Below, in pieces: positions 56,615 through 64,000 of a DNA stretch of 64,000 nucleotides (its first letter is position 1; each line of letters starts with the position of its first letter). The translations under genes and the position numbers were made by a program. The notes below the pieces were generated by a model, which had not been told where the DNA came from, ran no database searches, and saw nothing but the letters and a program-made list of their open reading frames with translations. Location of the stretch: positions 1 through 64,000 of the forward strand of contig CAJYKU010000021.1 of the NCBI GenBank assembly GCA_913775175.1, given 5' to 3'. The stretch is from an uncultured Pantoea sp. (lineage in GTDB: Bacteria; Pseudomonadota; Gammaproteobacteria; Enterobacterales; Enterobacteriaceae).

Positions 56615-56888
56615 ACCCGCGATCACGCTGCGCTACTGTACGCAGTGCAACTGGATGCTGCGTTCAGCCTGGATGGCGCAGGAACTGCTGCAAACCTTTG
56701 GCGAAGAGCTCAGCGCTGTTACCCTGAAGCCTGATACCGGCGGCGTTTTTGAGATCAGCATAGATGGTCATCAGGTCTGGGAGCGCAAGCGCGACGGTGG
56801 ATTTCCCGATGCCGTCACGCTGAAGCAGCGCGTACGCGACTACTGCTGGCCAGACCTTTCACTGGGCCATGGCGATAAGCGGCGCTAG
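56604..56888 (+). CDS. SelT/SelW/SelH (Rdx) family protein
   Basis: Thioredoxin-like-fold redox protein of the Rdx family; bacterial members carry Cys where animal SelW has selenocysteine. The 94-residue product starts at GTG 56604 behind a strong GAGGAGGAAATAA ribosome site inside the preceding gene. The motif CTQCNW near residue 12 (C-x-x-C) is the redox centre, followed by TLKPDTGGVFEISIDG and RKRDGGFPDAVTLKQRVRD, all typical. Coupling with the MDR oxidoreductase suggests a joint redox role, which is inferred. Confidence 0.9.
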   Translation: MADKPAITLRYCTQCNWMLRSAWMAQELLQTFGEELSAVTLKPDTGGVFEISIDGHQVWERKRDGGFPDAVTLKQRVRDYCWPDLSLGHGDKRR

Positions 56889-56913
56889 CATGAGTATACT
56901 GCCTGCTGACATC

Positions 56914-57693
56914 TTACTTCTGATGCCAGTAGGCCACTGCCCGCACAAAATCGCTATGCACTCCGCGCTGTTGAGTAAAGTAGTCACTGAGCTGCTTTAC
57001 CGTATGGCCTTCGCCGGTCAGCCAGACAAAGCTATCATCGCCGCTTAAATCAATCGCCGCCAGTTCCGCTGCCAGCGTCACGGGCGTGGCTGTGCTCATG
57101 TTGCCACTGCCCAGCCAGCTGACCGTCACGCCATGCATATCGCCAAGATAACCGCGCCCAACGCTTTCGTCGGTAAATGCCAGTAAATGTACGCGCTGCG
57201 CCCGCAGCTCTGCATAGCGACGCCGGAAAGCAGGCAGGCCCGTCTCGTCGCAAACATAGACCTGGCACGCATAATCCACCGGCATGATGCAGGAGCCGCG
57301 CGGCCCTCCCATCACAAGCTGATCGCCCACCTGCGCGGCGGCAGCCCAGTCGCTGGCTACCCCGCCATCATGCTGATAGAAATCAAGCGTCAGCGAATCA
57401 CTGCCATTAAACGCCAGCGGCGTATAGTCACGTGCAGCGGGCCGCACACCATCCGGCCAGATAATCCCCTCCTCCCCATACTGCGGTTTAGCCAGTACGT
57501 CACCGGGTCGGGCGGGGAAAAAAACTTTGATGTGATCGTCAAATGAAGGGGAATGAAAGCCTGCCAGATCTGCGCCGGTAAAGACAATGCGCCAGAATAC
57601 ATCCGCTATCTGGCTTTTCCCGCTAACGGTAAGATGGCGAAACTGCAGCTCATTCCGCACGCGCTGCGGTGCACGGCTATTTTTTTGCGACAA
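56914..57693 (-). CDS. nfeF: Siderophore-interacting ferric reductase NfeF (YqjH)
   Basis: FAD-containing NADPH-dependent ferric-chelate reductase of the ViuB/YqjH family, releasing iron from siderophores in the cytoplasm. The 259 residues (E. coli YqjH 254) have APQRVRNELQFRHLTV near the start, the FAD motif ARDYTPL (about residue 85), FYQHDGGVASDWA, the SIP signature GGPRGS and a C-terminal RAVAYWHQK. The start codon is TTG at 57693 with GGGAG at 7 nt, which fits homologue length. A Fur-type box lies 60-80 bp upstream. The adjacent E. coli regulator gene yqjI is not present. Confidence 0.93.
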   Translation of the reverse strand: MSQKNSRAPQRVRNELQFRHLTVSGKSQIADVFWRIVFTGADLAGFHSPSFDDHIKVFFPARPGDVLAKPQYGEEGIIWPDGVRPAARDYTPLAFNGSDSLTLDFYQHDGGVASDWAAAAQVGDQLVMGGPRGSCIMPVDYACQVYVCDETGLPAFRRRYAELRAQRVHLLAFTDESVGRGYLGDMHGVTVSWLGSGNMSTATPVTLAAELAAIDLSGDDSFVWLTGEGHTVKQLSDYFTQQRGVHSDFVRAVAYWHQK

Positions 57694-57753
57694 AACGACT
57701 CTCCCGGCAGTAGCTGATAAGCATGGTACTTACGCCGCTGCGCTACAATTATT

Positions 57754-57772
57754 GTAAATAATTCTCATTACT
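57754..57772. promoter_or_regulatory. Fur-type box before nfeF
   Basis: On the minus strand AGTAATGAGAATTATTTAC matches GATAATGATAATCATTATC at about 13 of 19 positions. It lies 61-79 bp upstream of the nfeF TTG, where iron repression through Fur would be expected. Confidence 0.6.
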
Positions 57773-57854
57773 AAGCGGAAAGATAGCGACTCTCCTCCCG
57801 GGAGACAATGTCGAAAAGTGCGGTTATTGCACTAGGCAGAAAGGAGTGAGTCAC

Positions 57855-58064
57855 CTAGATCTGTGATGTATAGCAGCAGGTCAGCCCTGTTGCCTCCTGC
57901 TCATACTGCGGCAGCGCATTATCGCCTGTGATCTCCTGGCGGGCACAATGTTGCTGCTGAGGATGCAGATCGCCAGAGGGAGAGAACGGCTCAGCAATTT
58001 GCGCATCTGCCGCAACAGAAAAGAGTGCCAGCAGTGCTGACAGTAACAATGGATATAGTCGCAT
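57855..58064 (-). CDS. Small exported hypothetical protein
   Basis: A 69-residue frame with a convincing signal peptide (MRLYPLLLSALLALFSVAADA) and a short mature part of about 48 residues with three Cys (HCARQE, LTCCYT). I do not recognise a family. The ribosome site is poor. It lies 160 bp upstream of nfeF on the same strand. The signal-peptide pattern is the main reason to keep it. Confidence 0.45.
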   Translation of the reverse strand: MRLYPLLLSALLALFSVAADAQIAEPFSPSGDLHPQQQHCARQEITGDNALPQYEQEATGLTCCYTSQI

Positions 58065-58246
58065 AGTCGTAATTGATTCATTTAAATGGCCCGGAATGAG
58101 CCAGAAAGCAGATAACCATCCAGCCTGCAGGTGCTCTGCCAGTGGTTTAACGGCAGATCAGGCTTCAGAAGAGAATTTTACGCCAACTCTGTGTCATAGT
58201 TTGCAAAATCGTGCGGTTGATCACATTTTCCCGCACAATTTGCGCC

Positions 58247-59113
58247 CTACTCCGGCATAACCGGAATATGAAAAGTACCCTGCAGTAACTGCGGGGTGCT
58301 GTATTTCAGGTCAAGCCGCAACAGATCCTTGCCAGGCCGGCGTGCCACGCCAAGTGCTGGCAGATGGTTATAGTAAATCTCTGCGGTAAAGGCATTGATC
58401 TCTTCTGGCCTGCCATGCCAGTCAATCTCTGCATATAATCCACTCTCTCCTGTCCAGTTCTCTGCATGCTGTGGCAGAAGGTCGGCATATTCACTCTCCA
58501 GCGCCTGAAACAAGCTGATATGCTGCTGATCCAGCGAACTCACCCCCGGGCTGAACTGAAAACCGAGCCAGCCACGCAGCGCGTGCTGAGCCGCAAAAGC
58601 GAGAAAGTCGCGCGTATACTGCGCAACAATATGATTGTGATGATCGATATACTCACCAAAGCGACACTCCCACTCCACAACCTCGCCACTGAGCCGGATT
58701 TCAGGCTTTTGCGTCAGTCGGGCTTTTATCCATGGCTGTGGCGCTGAGATACGGCTGTGAAATGCTTTCATACGCATTTCCGGAACACGACGATAGGCTC
58801 CTGGCGTCAGCGAAAAATGACTCTTAAATACCCGGGTAAAATTTTGCTGATTATCAAAGCCAAAACGCACGGCGATATCGATTAGCGGCATACTGGTCAG
58901 GCGCAATGCCATTGCTGACAGCGTCAGCCGGCGCTTACGCGTGTAGGACGCCAGCGTCTGTCCGGTTATCTCTTTGAACATGCGCTGCATATGCCATTTG
59001 GAATAGCCCGACTTCAGCGTAATCTGATCGATATTAAGTTCATCTGTCAGGTTGGCCTCAATCCAGTCAACGAGGTCAGAGATATACTGTTTTTTAAGGT
59101 TAAGGCTAAGCAT
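58247..59113 (-). CDS. AraC-family regulator, Rob-like
   Basis: Transcription factor with an N-terminal AraC/XylS DNA-binding domain and a C-terminal GyrI-like effector domain, the layout of Rob. The 288 residues (Rob 289) start with two helix-turn-helices: LNIDQITLKSGYSKWHMQRM and then PLIDIAVRFGFDNQQNFTRVFKSHF (residues about 78-102), ending TPGAYRR. Resemblance to Rob, MarA and SoxS is strong in the first 110 residues and weak after that. E. coli rob is elsewhere, so this is probably a paralogue with a different ligand. Confidence 0.9.
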   Translation of the reverse strand: MLSLNLKKQYISDLVDWIEANLTDELNIDQITLKSGYSKWHMQRMFKEITGQTLASYTRKRRLTLSAMALRLTSMPLIDIAVRFGFDNQQNFTRVFKSHFSLTPGAYRRVPEMRMKAFHSRISAPQPWIKARLTQKPEIRLSGEVVEWECRFGEYIDHHNHIVAQYTRDFLAFAAQHALRGWLGFQFSPGVSSLDQQHISLFQALESEYADLLPQHAENWTGESGLYAEIDWHGRPEEINAFTAEIYYNHLPALGVARRPGKDLLRLDLKYSTPQLLQGTFHIPVMPE

Positions 59114-59257
59114 GGTTTTTGCGCGGATAAAGAAAGGCTGTGTTACGGCGTTGCTGGTGGCAGGAATATAACAAAACTGTGCAGCAAACGTAAGGAAGAG
59201 TAAAGTATTCGGCGTTTTTGACGCACTAATTGCTCAGGTAACTCATTTCCTCTGGCA

Positions 59258-59295
59258 AAAAAGAAGAGGCAGCAGATTCAGTGTGCTGCCTCTTA
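59258..59295 (-). terminator. Terminator of the cioAB operon
   Basis: On the minus strand the 11-bp stem AAGAGGCAGCA / TGCTGCCTCTT with a 9-nt loop is followed by CTTTTTT. It lies 18 bp past the DUF2474 gene. Confidence 0.9.
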
Positions 59296-59312
59296 CTGTA
59301 CCGATAGCGCTT

Positions 59313-59459
59313 TTAATGCGAGCGCATACCCGCTGCGGTCATCATCATACGAAACAGTGTTGCCACTACGCCCAGTGCCAGCACGCTTGCGCCATAAATG
59401 ATCACCAGCCACATTATGCGCTTCCAGAGAGGCGCTTTGGGTTCAGTGCGATATTTCAT
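59313..59459 (-). CDS. DUF2474 small membrane subunit of the bd-type oxidase
   Basis: 48-residue protein with one transmembrane helix (about residues 16-38, IMWLVIIYGASVLALGVVA) and a positively charged start (MKYRTEPKAPLWKR). DUF2474 proteins regularly follow cioAB and are thought to stabilise the oxidase, much as CydX does for CydAB. The ATG at 59459 has a GGAGGTCAGCA ribosome site; a longer frame to 59525 is in the cioB coding region and is not used. Last gene of the operon; it starts 22 bp after the cioB stop. Confidence 0.82.
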   Translation of the reverse strand: MKYRTEPKAPLWKRIMWLVIIYGASVLALGVVATLFRMMMTAAGMRSH

Positions 59460-59481
59460 ATTGCTGACCTCCGTTGGCATC

Positions 59482-60486
59482 TCAGTGATATCCTGCGTCG
59501 GCTTTGATTTTTCCGCGGAACACATAGTAGCTCCAGAAGGTGTAACCCAGAATCATCGGGATAATCAGCAGGCTACCCACCAGCATAAAGGCCTGGCTCT
59601 GTGGCGGTGATGCCGCATCCCAGATAGTGACTGATGGCGGAATAATATTGGGCCAGACGCTGATGCCAAGACCAGAAAAGCCCAGGAAAATCAGACCCAG
59701 CGTCAGCAGGAACGGTGAATAGTGCGCTTCACGCTTAATGGCACGCACAATGCCCCATGAGCAGAGCAGCACCAGTACCGGCACCGGCAGGAACCAGAAC
59801 AGATTGGGTCGGCTGAACCAGCGCTGGGAGATGGCGTCATGGGTAAACGGCGTCCAGAGGCTGATAATGCCGACAATCACCAGCAGCGCAATGACCAGCG
59901 GGATCGCCAGCGCAGACATTTTGCGATGCAGTTCATTCTCGGTTTTCATAATCAGCCAGGTGCAGCCCAGCAGCGCATAGGCCACAACCAGACCCACACC
60001 GCAGAACAGCGGGAACGGTGCCAGCCAGTCCATGGCTGAGCCGGCAAACTCACGTCCCTGTACCGGGAAGCCATTGATCATTGCGCCGACCGCCACGCCC
60101 TGACTGAATGTGGCCAGCAGCGAGCCGGCAATAAATGACTTATCCCAGAATGCACGGTGCTCTTCAGTAGCTTTAAAGCGAAACTCAAACGCCACACCGC
60201 GGAAGATCAGACCAATCAGCATCGCCGTCAGCGGGATCGCCAGCGCATCGGCAATCACCGCATAGGCGAGCGGAAAGGCGCCATACAGCCCCGCTCCGCC
60301 GAGTACCAGCCAGGTTTCGTTACCATCCCAGACCGGCGCGACGGTATTGACCATCATATCGCGCTCTGTGGCATCCTTGTTAAACGGAAACAGGATACCG
60401 ATGCCGAGATCAAAGCCATCCATCACGATATACATCAGCGTGGCAAAAACGATGATGGCAAACCAGATTACGGAAAAATCGACCAT
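59482..60486 (-). CDS. cioB: Cytochrome bd-type quinol oxidase subunit II (CioB)
   Basis: Membrane subunit II of a bd-type terminal oxidase. The 334 residues have about eight to nine membrane helices and the CydB landmarks MDGFDLGIGILFPF, APVWDGNETWLVLGGAGLYGAFP, FRGVAFEFRFK and WDAASPPQSQAFMLVG. Length is close to Pseudomonas CioB (335) and shorter than CydB (379). The ATG follows the cioA stop with no space. The cyanide-insensitive type is inferred from subunit I. Confidence 0.94.
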   Translation of the reverse strand: MVDFSVIWFAIIVFATLMYIVMDGFDLGIGILFPFNKDATERDMMVNTVAPVWDGNETWLVLGGAGLYGAFPLAYAVIADALAIPLTAMLIGLIFRGVAFEFRFKATEEHRAFWDKSFIAGSLLATFSQGVAVGAMINGFPVQGREFAGSAMDWLAPFPLFCGVGLVVAYALLGCTWLIMKTENELHRKMSALAIPLVIALLVIVGIISLWTPFTHDAISQRWFSRPNLFWFLPVPVLVLLCSWGIVRAIKREAHYSPFLLTLGLIFLGFSGLGISVWPNIIPPSVTIWDAASPPQSQAFMLVGSLLIIPMILGYTFWSYYVFRGKIKADAGYH

Positions 60487-61908
60487 TTATTTACCCTCCT
60501 GCTCGTTCAGACTCTCATGGGCAGCAGAGAGTGGACGTGCCGGCGTTTTGTCCTGACCCGGACCACCGTGATGCACACTTTTACCTTCACCGGTATGCGG
60601 ACCTTTTTTGATCAGGCGCATCATATAGACGTAACCCACACCAAACACCGATGAGTAAACCAGAATAAACGCCAGCAGGCTGATGCTCATATGCAGATCG
60701 CCATGCGCCGATACGGCATCGCGCGTGCGCTGCACACCATATACCACCCACGGCTGACGACCGATTTCAGTAGTAAACCAGCCTGCCAGAATCGCAATCA
60801 GACCTGATGGTCCCATCAGCAGTGCAAACCACAGGAATGGACGCGAGCTGTAAAGACGCTGTTTGTAGCGTAACCACAGGCTGAAGACGCCCAGCGTAAT
60901 CATCAGCAGACCCATTGCCACCATTACGCGGAACGACCAGAAAATCACCAGCGAGTTAGGACGATCCTCTTTTGGGAAGGTTTTCAGCGCCGGCACCTGC
61001 TTATCCAGACTGTGCGTCAGGATCAGGCTGCCAAGATAGGGGATCTCCAGCGCATATTTGGTGCGCTCCTCATCCATATCCGGCACGCCAAACAGGATCA
61101 GCGGCGTCGCTTCACCCGGCGGGTTCTCCCAGTGTCCTTCAATTGCCGCAATTTTTGCCGGCTGATGTTCCAGCGTGTTCAGGCCATGCGCATCCCCAAT
61201 CATCGCCTGAACAGGTGCCACAATCAGCGCCATCCACAGCGCCATAGAGAACATTTTGCGGATTGCCGGATTGTCGTTGCCGCGCAGCAGATGCCATGCG
61301 CCAGACGCGCCGACAAAAAAGGCACTGGCGAGGAAGGCTGCCACCGACATATGGAACAGACGATAGGGAAATGAAGGGTTAAAGACAATTTTGAACCAGT
61401 CTTCCGGCACCACAATCCCGTTCTGGATAATGTAACCCTGTGGCGTATGCATCCAGCTGTTGGAAGCCAGGATCCAGAAAGTGGATATCAGCGTACCCAG
61501 TGCAACCATACAGGTGGCAAAGAAGTGCAGACCAGGACCAACGCGGTTCCAGCCAAACAGCATTACGCCAAGAAAGCCCGCCTCAAGGAAAAAGGCAGTC
61601 AGCACTTCGTAAGTCAGCAGCGGGCCGGTAATACTGCCGGCAAACTGCGAAAATCCACTCCAGTTGGTCCCAAACTGATAAGCCATTACCAGTCCGGATA
61701 CCACACCCATGCCAAAGTTAACCGCAAAGACTTTTGACCAGAAGTGGTAAAGATCGCGGTAGGTTTCGTTACGGGTTTTTAGCCACATACCCTCAAGCAC
61801 TGCCAGAAAGCTGGCGAGCCCGATGGTGATGGCGGGGAAGATAATATGGAAGGATACAGTAAACGCGAACTGTATCCTGGCCAGATGAAAAGCATCTAAT
61901 CCAAACAT
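60487..61908 (-). CDS. cioA: Cytochrome bd-type quinol oxidase subunit I (CioA)
   Basis: Haem-bearing subunit I, oxidising ubiquinol and reducing oxygen. The 473 residues (E. coli CydA 522) lack the long C-terminal Q-loop insert, which marks the short-loop CioA class linked with cyanide resistance. Haem ligands are likely the His in FTVSFHIIFPAIT, the His in RLFHMSVAAF, and a Met near the middle. GRQPWVVYG and QFGTNWSGF are conserved quinol/haem motifs. A GAGGTAAGCA ribosome site precedes the ATG. Upstream is an AT-rich region with an FNR-type site. Confidence 0.94.
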   Translation of the reverse strand: MFGLDAFHLARIQFAFTVSFHIIFPAITIGLASFLAVLEGMWLKTRNETYRDLYHFWSKVFAVNFGMGVVSGLVMAYQFGTNWSGFSQFAGSITGPLLTYEVLTAFFLEAGFLGVMLFGWNRVGPGLHFFATCMVALGTLISTFWILASNSWMHTPQGYIIQNGIVVPEDWFKIVFNPSFPYRLFHMSVAAFLASAFFVGASGAWHLLRGNDNPAIRKMFSMALWMALIVAPVQAMIGDAHGLNTLEHQPAKIAAIEGHWENPPGEATPLILFGVPDMDEERTKYALEIPYLGSLILTHSLDKQVPALKTFPKEDRPNSLVIFWSFRVMVAMGLLMITLGVFSLWLRYKQRLYSSRPFLWFALLMGPSGLIAILAGWFTTEIGRQPWVVYGVQRTRDAVSAHGDLHMSISLLAFILVYSSVFGVGYVYMMRLIKKGPHTGEGKSVHHGGPGQDKTPARPLSAAHESLNEQEGK

Positions 61909-62070
61909 TGCTTACCTCATTGCCACAAGATTACGCTGAATTTTACTTATAATTAACAAAGGTGACGCCAGAAAGAGTTCTGCTGCGCCGGAGTGACTCC
62001 CGCCAGATATCAGGAGACTGACAGGAACTAAATCAAACAACAGGAATGTGTAAAACTATAACAGCAAACC

Positions 62071-62084
62071 TTGATTAAGATCAT
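62071..62084. promoter_or_regulatory. FNR-type site over the likely cioA promoter
   Basis: TTGATTAAGATCAT matches TTGAT-N4-ATCAA at nine of ten positions. It is centred about 30 bp upstream of the inferred cioA start point, covering the -35 area. Such a position would repress transcription without oxygen, as the FNR homologue ANR does for cioAB in Pseudomonas. The start point is an estimate. Confidence 0.55.
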
Positions 62085-62697
62085 TGTTTTTGCGAGAAAC
62101 TATTTGTTTAAAATCACTAAGTTAAAGTTAAATACTCTATTCTAATGTGACATTATTGTTATTGTTTCTCAGGCTCCAATGGCCTTGCCGTGGCTAACCA
62201 GTTAATTTATTTGTTTATTGAAGTTACAGTCTAAATCAGGTTACGAAAATAGTTAGTGCTGCATGTAAAAATTTATGCACACTACTGCTTTAATGATTTT
62301 TAAATTAAAAAAAACGCTGTTATAGCTAAAAATAATTAATCTGAACATGCGTTTTGCAACGTTGCATTGTGCCACCTGAACAGGCTGGAATCGAATATTA
62401 CCGCCCTGTTTTCTTAAGCGCAGCTATGCGCAGTTTACGCCTGCAAAGCGTAGACGCAGACAATCTGTATCGCATCAAATGATCAAGCCCGGCAGGCTGC
62501 CGGGCCGCTTCAGCTGGCTGTTTTCTTATTTACAGATTATTCCGGTGTCTGGCAGAAAGTTATATTTTGCAGTCAATTTTACTTTTTTAAATCCAGGCCG
62601 TTGTTAACATTGAAAAAAAGTTTAAAACCGCTATCCATCGACAATATTTATTACGTTCATAGATATTTTGCATTGTTGTCTGCTGCAACGAAACCTC

Positions 62698-62703
62698 TAT
62701 AAT
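62698..62703 (+). promoter_or_regulatory. Likely treF promoter -10 box
   Basis: TATAAT, a perfect -10. TTGTCT at 62676-62681 gives a 16-bp spacer to a -35. The start point would be about 62710, leaving a 5' leader of about 34 nt before the AGGAGG-linked ATT codon. Confidence 0.5.
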
Positions 62704-62743
62704 TTGTCCTTTGAGTTACACGAAATTGCTTCAGGAGGCCGTT

Positions 62744-64000
62744 ATTAATACTAACCACCAGCCACGCCCTGTGTTTGATGAACATGAACACGAAGCCCAT
62801 GCTGAACTGGGGTATCAATACGATCCTCATGAATTCGTGCGCGAAGGTGCAGAAGATACGGAGCCAGAGCCGGAACTCATCCATGGCCTGCCAGCGCCGG
62901 ATGCCCTTACGCCTGCCGATCGCTATCTGGAGATGTTTGAAGATGTTCAGACATCCCATATTTTTGCCGACAGTAAAACCTTTCCGGATTGCGCACCAAA
63001 ATATGATCCGCTGGATATTTTAATCCGCTATCGTCGCCGTAAGCGTGCCGGAGAACTGGATCTGGAAAAATTTATTCATGAGCATTTTTATCTGCCACAG
63101 GTAAATGAGAGTTTTTATGTCTCGAATCCGGATAAGACCCTGACTGAGCATATCGACGATCTCTGGCCAGTACTGACTAAAATGCCACAACAGCATATGC
63201 CGCACTCGTCACTGTTGCCGTTGCCAAAGCCCTATGTGGTTCCCGGCGGTCGTTTTGGCGAGACCTACTACTGGGACTCTTATTTCAGCATGCTGGGGCT
63301 GGCAGATGCCGGACGTGACGATCTGCTGCGTCATATGGCAGACAATTTTGCCTGGCTTATTGATAACTATGGTCATGTGCCAAATGGCAATCGTACCTAC
63401 TATTTAAGCCGCTCACAGCCGCCAGTCTTTGCCCTGATGGTTGAGCTGTTTGAAGAAGATGGTATTCGCGGTGCAAAACGCTATCTCGATCAGCTGATGA
63501 AAGAGTATCAGTTCTGGATGGATGGCGCTGGCGAACTGATGCCGCACCAGGCTTATCGCCATGTAGTACGTATGCCTGACGGATCGCTGCTGAATCGCTA
63601 CTGGGACGATCGTGACACGCCACGCGACGAATCCTGGACAGAAGATGTGGAGACTGCCAGCCAGTCGAGCCGTCCGGCTAACGAGGTCTACCGTGATCTG
63701 CGCGCTGGTGCAGCGTCTGGCTGGGATTACTCTTCCCGCTGGCTGCGCGATCCGCACCGGCTGGCGAGTATTCGCACCACACAATTTATCCCGGTTGATC
63801 TCAATGCGTTTCTCTACAAGCTGGAGCTGATGATCTCCACACTGTCGCAAGCCAAAGGCGAAGAGCTGACAGCACTGGCATGGCAGAAAAAAGCGGATGC
63901 ACGCAAACAGGCGATTAATCGCTATCTGTGGGACAATACCGCCGGAGTCTACCGTGATTATGACTGGCGCAATGAACGCTTTGGCGCATTTACTGCCGCT
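62744..64000 (+). CDS. treF: Cytoplasmic trehalase (5' part, cut by the window end)
   Basis: Hydrolyses trehalose to glucose in the cytoplasm (GH37). 419 codons are visible, matching E. coli TreF throughout: [31 protein letters not shown], the trehalase signature [15 protein letters not shown] (about residue 168) and [11 protein letters not shown] with active-site acidic residues. No signal peptide fits the cytoplasmic form. No ATG is in frame near the start. The AGGAGG at 62733-62738 stands 5 nt before an ATT at 62744, which gives the E. coli-like N-terminal length (within two residues). Other in-frame starts are TTG at 62726 or 62711 and GTG at 62771. Identity is firm, the start is not. Confidence 0.93.
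   Translation, partial: MNTNHQPRPVFDEHEHEAHAELGYQYDPHEFVREGAEDTEPEPELIHGLPAPDALTPADRYLEMFEDVQTSHIFADSKTFPDCAPKYDPLDILIRYRRRKRAGELDLEKFIHEHFYLPQVNESFYVSNPDKTLTEHIDDLWPVLTKMPQQHMPHSSLLPLPKPYVVPGGRFGETYYWDSYFSMLGLADAGRDDLLRHMADNFAWLIDNYGHVPNGNRTYYLSRSQPPVFALMVELFEEDGIRGAKRYLDQLMKEYQFWMDGAGELMPHQAYRHVVRMPDGSLLNRYWDDRDTPRDESWTEDVETASQSSRPANEVYRDLRAGAASGWDYSSRWLRDPHRLASIRTTQFIPVDLNAFLYKLELMISTLSQAKGEELTALAWQKKADARKQAINRYLWDNTAGVYRDYDWRNERFGAFTAA

Larger units (their letters stand above)
61909..62743. other. Divergent intergenic region cioA-treF
   Basis: About 835 bp, strongly AT-rich, between two divergent genes. On the cioA side it holds a likely promoter (TATAGT at 62055-62060 on the minus strand) and an FNR-type site. 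On the treF side it holds a -10 TATAAT at 62698-62703. At 62487-62505 there is an isolated hairpin, GCCCGGCAG/CTGCCGGGC, with no U run. No coding frame or known RNA gene seen. Confidence 0.6.

Overview
The window is a chromosomal segment of a gamma-proteobacterium of the order Enterobacterales. Nearly every gene is close to its Escherichia coli counterpart and lies in the order of the E. coli 63-67 min region (zapA-ssrS-fau-serA-rpiA-argP, mscS-fbaA-pgk-epd-tktA-loiP-speB, speA-metK-galP-sprT-endA-rsmE-gshB-yqgE-ruvX, yggS-yggT-rdgB-hemW, trmB-mutY-yggX-mltC, speC). Several E. coli genes of this stretch are missing (yggU between yggT and rdgB, nupG between mltC and speC, the scp genes near argP, sibC beside fau). 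A CioAB-type oxidase and treF follow instead. This fits Erwiniaceae (Erwinia/Pantoea-like), which is an inference from memory of gene order, not from a search.

Layout. 1-15,640 is housekeeping: cell division (zapA), 6S RNA, folate (fau), serine (serA), pentose phosphate (rpiA, tktA), arginine export and its activator (argP, argO), mechanosensitive channel (mscS), the glycolytic operon epd-pgk-fbaA, the protease loiP and agmatinase speB. 15,690-33,680 is the accessory part of the window: a type I secretion system (membrane fusion protein, LapB-type ABC transporter, TolC-like outer membrane protein), a giant BapA-like repetitive adhesin of about 3,790 residues, and a YdiV-like EAL protein with altered catalytic motifs, all on the minus strand. 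This block splits speA from speB, which are adjacent in E. coli. 33,730-51,000 returns to housekeeping: arginine decarboxylase, SAM synthetase, galactose permease, DNA and RNA maintenance genes, glutathione synthetase, PLP homeostasis, nucleotide sanitation and haem-chaperone genes. 50,600-56,900 holds mutY-yggX-mltC, ornithine decarboxylase speC, and a two-gene unit of an MDR oxidoreductase with a SelW-like Rdx protein. 56,900-64,000 holds the ferric-siderophore reductase nfeF with a Fur-box candidate, a Rob-like regulator, the cyanide-insensitive quinol oxidase operon cioAB with its small DUF2474 subunit, and the 5' part of cytoplasmic trehalase treF, cut off by the window end.

How the genes work together. 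speA, speB and speC give both routes to putrescine. The adhesin and its three exporter genes form one self-contained secretion unit (order adhesin, TolC-like, ABC, HlyD-like, as in Salmonella bapABCD), read in one direction and closed by a strong terminator. The EAL protein just upstream may tie adhesin production to the motile-sessile switch. Regulatory sites that can be read directly include two Cra-type operators before epd, a CRP-type site before serA, two GalR/GalS-type operators 203 bp apart plus a CRP site before galP, a Fur-type box before nfeF and an FNR-type site over the likely cioA promoter.

The best candidates for something less described are the adhesin cassette inside speAB with its degenerate EAL neighbour, the perfect 10-bp inverted repeat at the adhesin 5' end, a 612-bp higher-order repeat inside the adhesin gene, a 57-bp tandem repeat between ruvX and yggR, and a treF gene whose strong Shine-Dalgarno points at an AUU codon.
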